Shown: one piece after another, positions 32,623 to 43,500 of the stretch
Layout: every line of letters starts with the position of its first letter
Numbering within the stretch: the stretch's first letter is position 1
NCBI GenBank assembly: GCA_964030785.1
Contig: OZ034969.1
Coordinates: 39,237,201 to 39,301,200, forward strand
Direction: 5' to 3'
Length of the DNA stretch: 64,000 nt
Source of the DNA: Siderastrea siderea
Lineage: Eukaryota; Cnidaria; Anthozoa; Scleractinia; Rhizangiidae
Notes under the pieces: model-generated
Database searches by the model: none
What the model was told of the DNA's origin: nothing
The model's input: only the letters and a program-made list of their open reading frames with translations
Made by a program: the position numbers and the translations under genes

Positions 32623-32715
32623 GAGGCAGCGTGGCCGAGCGGTTAGAGACCTGAAATCCGGAGTTCCCGGGTTCAAGTCCCGTTTGCCTCTGGTGAAGCT
32701 TTCCGAAAAAAAAAA
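32623..32715 (+). mobile_element. tRNA-derived SINE-like sequence with A-rich end
   Basis: The acceptor stem GAGGCAG pairs with TTTGCCTC. It has a good A box (TGGCCGAGCGG), a perfect B box (GGTTCAAGTCC) and a damaged anticodon arm, followed by an A run at 32706-32715. Better read as a retroposed tRNA-like element than as a functional tRNA gene. Confidence 0.55.
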
Positions 32716-32942
32716 TGGCTAAATTGCAGAATACCCTACAACTCTAACTCCACTGCGTATCCACCTCATATTAGCTTCGTCCCTGGGAATGAACGTGTCT
32801 TGCAGGTCAAGGGACAAATGATTTTCTTTTGGCTATGCGCATACGCGTTTACGCATAGGCGCTATCAGTAGTACATTTCTCGTTCACTGGAAAACGTCAG
32901 ATTTCTGAAAAATACCGACAAGGTATTCTGGGAATCATTTCT

Positions 32943-33199
32943 AAATTTTCACGGCGTAGACGCGTAGACACGAAGCCACTGTTTCAGTCAACTTTGAGAG
33001 CTATGAATAAATTTTCACGGCGTGGACGCGTAGACGCGTAGCCAATTTTTCAGTGAACTTGGGAACTATTTATAAATTTTCACGGCGCAGAAGCTTAGTC
33101 GCGTAACCACCTTTTCAGTGAACTTTGAGGATTAAAGTTCCACAAGGTGGACACACTAGACGCATAAGCCTTCTCTCCGGTGAGCTTGGAGAGCTATGA
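32943..33199. repeat. Minisatellite, ~60-66-bp unit, about four copies
   Basis: Units start AAATTTTCACGGCGTAGACG at 32943, 33009, 33074 and a diverged one at 33134, each ending near TTTCAGTGAACTT(T/G)G. Confidence 0.85.
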
Positions 33200-34516
33200 C
33201 TGTGTAGACGAGCAGCCGGATACACGGTGTAGTTAAAGTTGCGGGGTATTCTGCAATTGCTCCAGAAAATTATTGCTCCGTCCCGTGCTCGGTGTTATGG
33301 TTAATATGGATTCTCAAAATGACGTATGAGGCAGGCAAACGAACAGAAATATCGAAGGATACGAAAGCAGAAAACGGTTGTAATTGGATTAGGAAGGTTC
33401 CAGTTTTATTACGTGGTATGACTTCGGAAGAACACCGTCTTCAGCCAAAACTGATCGTGTCCAGGAAATACAAGTACAAGTGGAATAGTTGTCTTGTTAA
33501 AAAATTTTTGATATAAAAGTTTCAAATAAGAGTAGTTTCTGTGGTAAACAGAAAACTGTAACTACATGTATGGAAAAGCGCCAGACTGCTGCATTACCCA
33601 TGTTACCTGGTAAACTCAGTACATGAGACGGGACTAAAAAAAACGAAAGGAAGCAATCCGCACATAAAATACTGTTCGTCTCTGAATCATTTCCGCCCAG
33701 AGAAGGTTATCGAAAGCCGGTTAAAAACCGTTAGAAATAGATGTCGTTAGGACCGCAGTTTGATGACCGCTTGCAAAGGTAAGCTGCCGACCTGTTAGGC
33801 GAAAACTCAATTCCGTTTACAAATTTTTGAATCATAATTCTGCAGTACACGATCTCAGATCATGCTGCCTACAGTTCTTATGAAACCGATTGTGCTCCCT
33901 TGTCCTCCCCTCGTTAGCAGCGAATTTATTCCACAAAAAAGAAACATAACTGCTTGTCTAATTCAAAACACAAAGTGACCCACAATATTTCACCCCAGGT
34001 AATAACAGCAAGCAAAAAAATTAACTTAACACTCTGCGGTTTAAATTTTGTGACTCTTTGACTTTTTCTCCAAAAATGCGTTAAGCCTATAATAGGCTTA
34101 AGTAACAAACCCGCTCACGTCAAATATTTTTCATAAGCTTCATAAATAAGCAGCCTCTTTTCAAAAAACAAGGAAAAAAAAAGAAAAGGAAAAAACTGGG
34201 GAAACTCATACCATTGAAAGAAATCCAAAAGTAGTTTTTAAGCGCAACTAGTCGGTTAACTGAATTTGTAAAACAGCAACTATTTTCCGAAGATTACACT
34301 TTTGATTGATTTTTTTAACTTAATTTGTGCTGTTTTTCAGAGATTATAACGGTGACGCCCCTAAAACGGTTAATTCTAACCTTTTAACACAGCTAGGAAA
34401 AACGCTTAGAAATACCATTGTAATTAAAATACCTACTAGTTCAGTTTGCACATTATTCTACAAGCGTCATCCTACCGCAGTGCTTTTAGACAGTAATTAC
34501 GTTTTTTGTTTTATAG

Positions 34517-34565
34517 ATAAAAATGGGATCAAAGTGTTTTAAAGAGGACCGAAGATTGCCTCCAG
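34517..34565 (+). CDS. NKD: Nkd alternative N-terminal exon A (MGSKCFK...)
   Basis: Acceptor TTGTTTTATAG|ATAAAA, ATG at 34523 and donor CCAG|GTATGT. It encodes MGSKCFKEDRRLPP plus 1 nt (phase 1). Gly2 with a nearby Cys5 suggests lipid attachment, though residue 6 (Phe) does not fit the usual myristoylation pattern. It needs an upstream leader exon, probably 29960-30031. Confidence 0.55.
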
Positions 34566-37500
34566 GTATGTCAATCGTTGCAGTATACATCTGAGAAACT
34601 TAAAGCGATACAATCCGTATATATAAACATCTCGCTTGGAAACGCCTGAAGTCCCCATTTTTGTTGAAGAAAGCTAAACTTGGCCCTTTTTCTTAGTTGA
34701 ATTACGGTATCTTTCTCTGGAGAAATAGTTTCGTCCTTCCCGTTATAAATTAGTTTCCTTTTGAAAATTTGCCTCACTAATTACCTAGGTTTTTTAAATT
34801 CGAAGGTCCTTCCTTGCAAATCAGTTAAACATTTTCTTTCCCAGAAAAGAGCCCTTGCTTTGAACGACGTGAAGACAAATGGATAAAGTACTCTAAGTGC
34901 TAGGATTATGTTTACAAGGAGATACGGGGGTGCAAACCTTAGCTCTAGGAAGTCGTTTGAAACTAAAGGAGCACAGGAATCGTAATGTTTTTTATCCCGA
35001 TATGAGACGTTTGAAAATGCACAAAACCCGCTTCGAACTTGTGTTAACTGAATAGCTTGTACATCACACAGCTTTGTGCAAACAACAATTTCAAAAACTA
35101 TTCAAGGATTTCTCAAGGTCGGAGAAAAATTTTAGTCGTAAACAGATGCATGGCATGCTATCTAAGCCAGAAACTTTCTTTCCTCAATGAAAAGTTTGCT
35201 TTTAGCGGTGGGGTTGGAAGGCGAGTGTGCAGATTGGTTCAATTAAACTCATTGTTTTCCCAGTGAGGAAACCCGCACTAGAGACTGTAAACTGTACGCA
35301 GTTAGACTGCCACAGTAGGGGATACATTTCTTTAGTGATGGACTGGAAAAAGAACATATGACGAGTCTGATCTTAGGACCTACAAACTGGTGATATCCGC
35401 TAGCTCTTCACGGCGGAAAACCAGTGTTGCGTATCAAGGTTGAAGGTCATTTCCAGTTTCCTGCACGATAGAGGAGTCCAGGGTAACTAAAAAAAATGAC
35501 CTCTACTATGTTTCCATCATAGTGTTAAGTAACATTGAGCTGTTTTTTTGCCATGTCGGTCTGTTTTCCCGAGACTATACAGGCCGTGCTTCACTTTTGC
35601 AGCGTACGCATGGAAAACATTCCCTGGGTACTAAAAGGATAGGATTTTTGATCATAGATCGATGCCTTTTCACAAGTCAATGAAATTTTGCACAATTTGT
35701 CGAACACATTTTAATCTTAGAGTACAATCACACAAGTGCATTGAATTTCAAACATACAGTACTGAAGGGCGATACTTCTTCCCATCATCCCCCGCTCTGC
35801 TGGGGAGGAGCCCGGGCGTGACATGAGTGTAGAAACCGGAAGTAGCTCCGCCATCATGTCGTCAGTTTTAAGACTAACTGCTTTTCTAGCGTACGTATTG
35901 TTGTTTCTTGGACGCATCAGTCGCATTTTCTTCTAGCTTCTGTTGACTTTTCGATTATTATAAGAAAGGTGATAGTCGAAAATTTAATCCTTAATATCTG
36001 CTACTTGCAAGATTGAAATTTCGAGAGCATAAAAATGTTGAGCAGTAAATATATAGGGTGTGACGGGTAAACCCTGCCGTTTTAGGACGACTGCAAGGGG
36101 TTGAAGGCATCTCTTTCTGTTTAATTTAAGTTACTTTTGCTTCCGTTAAACCTTTTGTTACGAGAATCTACTTGGTTTTCTCCGTTCAATGGTAGGCGCA
36201 ATCTGATCCGAGATAAATACCAGCTCGTGCGTTGTAGACAATCAGGAGACAACAAACGCTGTTTTTTAGGATCGAAATCGCGTAGGCGATAACTTGAACA
36301 TTTTAGCGAAGCAAATCGAGCGGGAATTAATCCTCTTTGGCATACCAAAGACGCTCTATATCGTAAAGAAGCTTTTTTAAAATAAATCACATCTGAACTT
36401 ATAGTAGACTTGAAGGCTCTTTTTTAATCCTCATCAACGTCATAAACTCCGTAAGTGTGCGTCAAAGAGAATTCAATTGAATACTTTCCAGCGATGAGTG
36501 GAACATTTGAGCTAAACAACTCAAGCGGAAAACAATCCTCTTTCGTGTCCTAATGACGCTGCATATCGTAAAGAAGCCTTTTTTTAGTAAATCGTATAAA
36601 ACTAGTAGACTTAAAGGCTCTTTTTACATTCTTGTCAACGTCATAAACACGGTAAACGTGCGTATCTGCTGGTATTGCTCGCGTAAAGGCAAAGTATTTG
36701 TAGAGGGCCACGAAAAGGAGCTGCTATGGGGACTGGGACAGAGGCAAGTAATTCCTCGGCCATCGCCACTGTCTGGCTTTGCCTTCGCGAACATTGCCAC
36801 TGACTCCATAAGCTGGGAAACCTGCTCTGCTTTTAAGCACGAAACTTCAGCTATTCTTACTCTAATTTTTGTGTTTGTTTCTCGTGGGACCCAGTTATCG
36901 TTTAACGTTAAAGGGGCTCTGTCAGCTTTTTTAGAACATATTGCAATCAAAGGAAAACTGCAAAATGATGGTTCAGTGTTGTTTACAATTACTCTACCAG
37001 TATTCTAAAACTATAATTGAGTGTGATTGGCTACAGATGGCTAGGATGGAAAAAGATGGCAGCTTGAAAACATTGAGGTCATGCTTTTTTCAAGTTTCTC
37101 CCTTGTTTCCTGGAAAAATCGCCAAAAGCTGATTTGTTTTCCCTTTGAGAAAATCAGTGGTTTTCTTTCTCTTAAAGCAGTTTTCAATTGAGTGTTGAAA
37201 GTAATGTTGTGTTTGCTTGGGTTTTGTTTTACTACGCTCTCTGATTGGCTAAAAAAGTTCGCGCCACTTTCTCAACCAATCAGATCTAAAACCAAAACCA
37301 ATCGTGACTTGTTCGCACGCGTTTTCGCGCACTTAACGCTAATTACTTGTATTTGCTTCGATTTCTGATTGGTCCATTTTGTGTTTTGTTGATGTTGTGA
37401 TTGCCTAGAGTAATTAATTTGGTTTTGGTTTTACGACACTCATTTGGAAACTGCTCTAATGCTTTAGAAGTATTTCGTGTGTGAGAAAAGGTATTTGCTT

Positions 37501-40500
37501 TGCGTTGTGCACATTTTTCACCCAGACGTGAAAAATCCCCGGGTCCGGTCTGTGATCGCCAGCTCAAAATCACAGTTTACCCTAAATTAAAAAAAACAAC
37601 AACTCATATAATAAATATTCATTTTTCAATACAAACACTTTATTAGCAAACAGAGTTACAACAGAAAAGCAAAAGAACGCAATTCGCTGTGTTACAATAA
37701 GCAGGAGCCTCCTGCAATAAGTCATTTGCACGTAACCTGTTGCATTTAAGCAAACGCAAGCGTAATGTGATTGCTCGATTTTATAGTACCAATAATTTGA
37801 GGCAAGTATCACTGAGGCGTAGGTTTCCGGTCGCACCAATTTCGTCCCTTTTAGTACCTCTCGCCCTATTTTTCTTAACCTGGGTAACCGTGGATGCTAC
37901 AACTATGATTGCAAGTTTCCCAATAAAGGTAGTGTCCTCCACACAAGAAACCAAACTCACGGCTCCGCCGGTGAATAAGAACAATACACTGTTACAAGAC
38001 AAGGTGTATCTTTCGTATGTTACCCCGCACGAATTGATACTGACATAAGGATGTTGCACTTCTAAAAGGAGCATTTCAAACCGATTTTCACACGGTCCGT
38101 CGCTTGAGTCGCAGCTCGAGGTCGTCGTCGCTAATGACCACTTCAGGCCGTCTTAAAATCAGGCTAGCGACATGGAACTACACCTTATTTTTAGCATTTG
38201 GCGGAAAAAACTCAAAATAGTGCCTTGATGACAGGAAGCCGGTAACAACATCAAATTAATATTAATAAACGGAACTCGGTAAATGACACGATAACTTGTT
38301 TGAATGACAAACCTTTAGCAGAAAAATGAAAACGTGAAAGGCGGGTTGAGTCACGTTTTCATGTTGTTCTTCTCAGATATTACAATTTTGACAAAAATTC
38401 TTGTCACAACATACAACGTTTGTCGACCCTTAACATTTTTATTTACATATTTCTTTAGAATTTATCAGATTTTCGGACGATTAATAAAAGAAAAAATTGG
38501 CGAAAAAATCCTTTTGCAAGAGAATACCTCCTGTGCTCCTCGAATTTCATGGAGAGTTCGGTCACCTGTGTCGATACGGGTCAGTTCGTTCCTCTACGAA
38601 CTACATCATGTATGCTGTGTCCTCGTAGCCACTGACTGAATTAATATACCGCCCTTACTAAGAGAACAGGCAGTTGCTGTTATGCTGCACCAGTCCATTC
38701 TTAATATTTTGGCTTATCAATACATCAGAGTCAGCAATATCAGTGACGACCAGACGACTTAACTAGCCACTCGACTGAACACCAATATTCTCGGCCATTG
38801 CTTATCAGCTGTGTGACGTAAACCTACAATACTTATCTGAAAGTTCTCAAGACCTCAGTCGCTGTTGAAATCATAGTTTTAGTTCCCTTCGGTTAGTTTT
38901 GGAAGAAGGAATCAAATTTTTTATCTTTTGGTGATTCTACTGCGGTCAAAATGGCTGAACCACTACCGGACTACTGAGTTTGTTTCTCTCGGTATGAGGG
39001 AAGAGCTGTTGTATGGCGGAAAAATGGTCACAGGACCTTTTATTATCCGTGCAACTTCTACCAGTGGATCGATTATCAACTGAGATATTAATCAAGAAAG
39101 AAGTTCATCTTCTATTCAATGTTTCTTTTTTTCCAGTCAGTCTCCGGAACCACTGTTTCTCACTTAATGTCGCCAAAAGTTTTTTCACAATACCTTTAAA
39201 CAATGAGCTTCGTTATTTGGTTGTCGTTAACACCTCTTTAATCATGCTGTTGTATTGCTTTTGAATTCATCTAAACTCAGCCACTCTGATCTTCAAACAG
39301 ACAGAACTTGCTACCACTCCTTCAATCCTCGTCCACGATTTCCACTAGTCTTCTGCTTGTAGACGGATTAGGATAGTTTCTTCTTTACAGCCTGTTACAT
39401 TTTAAGAATCATTTCACATATAATACCGAAAAGTTGTTTTCCGTGAGCCGAAAAAATGTCTCTCTAAAGGAAAACTAGAAGGACAAGTAGCTTGGCGATA
39501 TTGTAAAGCATGAAAAGATTTCACAGGCGACTTGGAAAAAAATCTAGGAGTAGATCGCCCCGAAACCAAGGTAAGTTCCTTTTTTCCCGCAGTCGTGTTG
39601 TAAAGGTTACGTGAGTGTCGTTCCGGCCACTCGGCTTTCATGAAATTCTATCTGGCTCAAATAAAGCGATTTTGTGTAAACATAACTTGCCGAATGTTTT
39701 GTCAGACTTTTTAATCTTTACGTCTGTTCAACTCTTCAAAATTCAGTTTGTATAAGAAATCAAGGATTACTCGTGCCGATCATTTTTCCCCTTCCGATAA
39801 TTTGTCTTTAATAGTGCGAGGTGCCGCGCGAGATGGCTGCCGCCGCCTTGCCTCTGAGATGTTATAGATACAAATTCAATTTGTCGGAACCCTGTTGAAG
39901 CCGCTATTTGAGAAAATCGCAAGCAGCGGTGCATTGAATGAAAGCAAATATTCTCCAAGTCCTAATTTTATTGCCAATCCATGTTTTGGACTCTGCAACT
40001 TGTGTCATGAAAATACCAAATTATAATTCTCTTCATGAGTTTCACGTCAATACTCTCTAGTATTGCTCTAAAGCCAAAAATACATTGAGATTTATATTTC
40101 CCCTTTGTTATTTTTATAACAACTAGTTGGTAGTTTGGCAGAAAAAATAATTTGTGGTCTACCGTTGACCCAGGGTTGATAGCATGAAAAGAAATCGAGG
40201 ATTAGCAAAAAAAGAGTCCAATTTGTTTGATCAACTCTTTTGAACATTCCACAGCTAGCTGGAATAATGTCAGGTTTCGTATGTTACAGTTTCGCTCGCA
40301 ATAATATTAGAACGCACAAGAACGATCCCTGTGCTACATTCACTCCTGAGCAAGCAAGAACCTCTTCTATAAAATTAGTACTCCACTGTAATTGGCTACT
40401 TTTAGCGCCAGCCAATCAAATCACAGCTTTCTCTCATTAAGCTTTTGATTAGAACAATCGAATCAATTTCTGTCAGTAGCACAAAGCATTAGGCCGCCAC

Positions 40501-43500
40501 TGATCGCTGCGTCAAACAGAGCGAAGAAGCCAGATCTTGAGCAAAATTTGTTTTCGTGCTTTCGTTAAAAATTCTTGCCCAACGTTGAGGAAAGCTGTGT
40601 ATTAGCAATGAGCTGAAGCATAGTGGCTATGGGAAAGAAATATAGCAAGCAAGGTAAGATCGCAGCACGCGAAACTCGCCAAGGACGTTCGCTCTTCAAG
40701 ACAAGATGCTGTAATTACATGTTTAATAATACCCCGTGCGTAGTCGCGGCGTGTGGCTCGTTTCTGCAGCAATTCTAATCTCAGTTCTGTTCTGTTTTAG
40801 CTTGGATTTCAAGAGAGGGACCTGAAGGTAAGTACAACCTTTGCTACCGCGCGAGCCGAAATTTGGAAGTCACCTTGTTTATTCTTCGTTCTCTTTGTGT
40901 TCACGCCGATCGGTTATTTTTTTCCTTTTTGTATTGCGCTTTATTGAACAGGCGACTGCGTGGTGGAAAACGATTCTACAAATCCTGCACTGAATTTGAC
41001 GGAAGAACCGAAAGAGAAAGGTTCATGTACGGCCGACTTCACATACAAGGGCTACCCTGTCAATGTAGTAAGTATAATATAATTGCTTCACCTTTGTGGG
41101 GATATGATTGATTCGCGATCTTCGGTTTCGATCTGCATAGTTTAATAATTTCACCATTGGTCAAATTATTCCCTATTTGAAGGTTGAATTTGCCATGTTG
41201 AAAGGAAGCGATTTATTATGGTCATGAAAGCAAGTTGCTTGTTACACGGTGCTCACTCATGGCAATGATAGCTGTCGGTCTCGAGTGAAGTGATTGAACA
41301 ACAGCCGCACTAGCAAAGGTCAACACCGCATCATCGACTGGCCCGCCACGATTCACGTTTTGTCATTTTAGCAAATCGCTTGTATCGCCTAAACGCGCCA
41401 ATACATTACTTCAGACATAAAGTTTCACGATCGATTGGCTCTTTTTCTCATTATCTCTGTGGTCACTGTTTGTAAAAGAAGGGTTTGCGATGTTGCATGA
41501 CGCACTGTATCCAGACTAAATAAGTCGGTATCTCTTGCGGTGAATTCTAACTCGTCAGCTTTTCGTATTTTGAAAGTCTCCTGATACAATGAATGAAAGT
41601 TAGCCGCTTAATACAGAGAACGTGGTCTACATGTAGGTATTAAAATTCCTACGAACTATTCAACTGTCTACAATTAATAGAACGATCACGTCTCGCTTGT
41701 ACAGAAAAAATACCAAGTGAGCGATTTCCGTCTCTGCCTTTCTTAATAACCTTTTCGTGATACTATTCTTAAGCGGACCTTCTTAAATTTTTTCTGGAGT
41801 TACTCAGCCCGATTTGTTCGCCCTGTCAGCGGAAGAGCGGCGGACTAAAGGAGTTTCGGTGATGTTTCCTGAAACCTAAGAGCGTGTTAGAGTTACTTTA
41901 TGCCTCGAGCGTGTCCATAGCATGTTTCCACACTGTTCATCTCTTTTTCGTTGAATCTGGTATAGGGTATATGAATGTGAAAGAAAATAAATAATTTCTG
42001 TGTGTATAACACGCTTAAGTAAGTGTATACTTGCTTCATAAACATGAGATGTTTACATAAGGACGTCACGTCTCGTTTCTTCATAAAAACGTCTTGTATG
42101 AGAATGTCAAATTCATGATTTTTCGCCTGCGACATTTTGCAATGAGATCGTGCGGTTAGGTGCCCTTTACAAGAACGTTACATTATCTATCAGTTTACCA
42201 GATTTGGGAAGCTTGCAAATCATTCATTAATGCCATTAACATACATTCCTGTCGATTAATTCGGTTTTTAAACGTAGATGAAGCTACATAAATTAAAAGG
42301 TGAGGTTTTCACGTTCTAAACCATTCTACACTGTGTGTTTACGAAATGGAAGTCGATTGTAGTCGCTAAAACGGATAAGACACTCGATTGTTCTCGCAAT
42401 GGTTTGACCACGCGTTGAAAGGTAACAAATTACAATTTAGGTTTCAATTTTCCTCCTTAGAAAGTTTTGAGTCTATTTTGAGGTTCGTCTTGTCAATTTG
42501 AACCAAACCCGAACATTAATAGGATTGAACTTTTTTTTATCATGAGTGTTTCCAGAAAGCGAACACAATAGCAGCGCAATTATCCTAATTCATAAATATC
42601 AAGTGACATGATAATTTGTGTATAAAGTTCATGGTTTTTAGAGGCAAAAATTTATCATTTATTGTGATTATTCTTCTCTACGACATGTTAATCCCAGATT
42701 TAATGGTTTTCGACCACGAGAACTTGTTTTGAGTGCGTGTAGCAGAGATCATATTTCTTAGGATCTCTAAAGCTCTTGTCTTTATAGCATATTTAATTTC
42801 CTGTCTTTGATGTCATTTCTGCGCTGGTTAGTCCGCTAAACATCACGGCATTCAAGCATGTCGTCACGAATCTGCAAGTCTGAGGTTGGTCTTCCAAAGA
42901 AAAAAGAACATCTATTTTAATGCTTAGTCGCTTCACTTTAGTAGGAGCAAAAGGAAAATAAGACTGCGTTTGATTTATGGACTCTAGGCATAAAATGTGA
43001 CACAGCAGCACATGAACTTAACACCTAAAAAATTCCTTTGGATGAAATATATCTGTTGTCTGTGAGGCTGTTGTCCTCGTCAATTTTTCATTGGTTTTAC
43101 TGCTAACTATTTATTTTAAAGATATAGGTTAAACTGGATTGTTTTTTTTTTCTCAAAGCTGCAAGATGGACCTTGTGGATCAGAAAAAGAATTTTGCAAA
43201 AAATATTCATACTACGATTGCCCCATTGAAGGTATGTGTTTCTCTACAAGTTCTATGTAATCTAGAAAAACAAAGTTCATAGCACATGTTTCATTGGGCT
43301 ATTTTCTTGTTTCCAGAATGAGTATGAATATTTTCTTGAGTTAAGGTTGTGTGTGAATACATGTAGATTTTAGTTTAACTTCCGTAGTACAGAAGAGAGG
43401 TGGTCCCCATAAACATCTGTTTCTTCTTTTTATCTTCACAATCAAAATGTATGATGTAATCATATTTTTGTCTTTGCCCTTTTTTGAATTTAGACACTTT

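Larger units (their letters stand above)
34566..39509. other. Nkd intron between alternative exons A and B
   Basis: No conserved coding sequence. It contains a 205-bp-period direct duplication (36329 and 36534), a MITE (37175-37456), and a short open frame at 35856-35936. Confidence 0.5.

Noticed and set aside
32623..32691. Functional tRNA gene
   Set aside because: The anticodon arm cannot form a normal 5-bp stem and 7-nt loop, and an A-rich tail follows.
37740..38074. Overlapping open frames on both strands with a hydrophobic stretch
   Set aside because: Neither strand shows splice sites or a family match; they lie in an Nkd intron.
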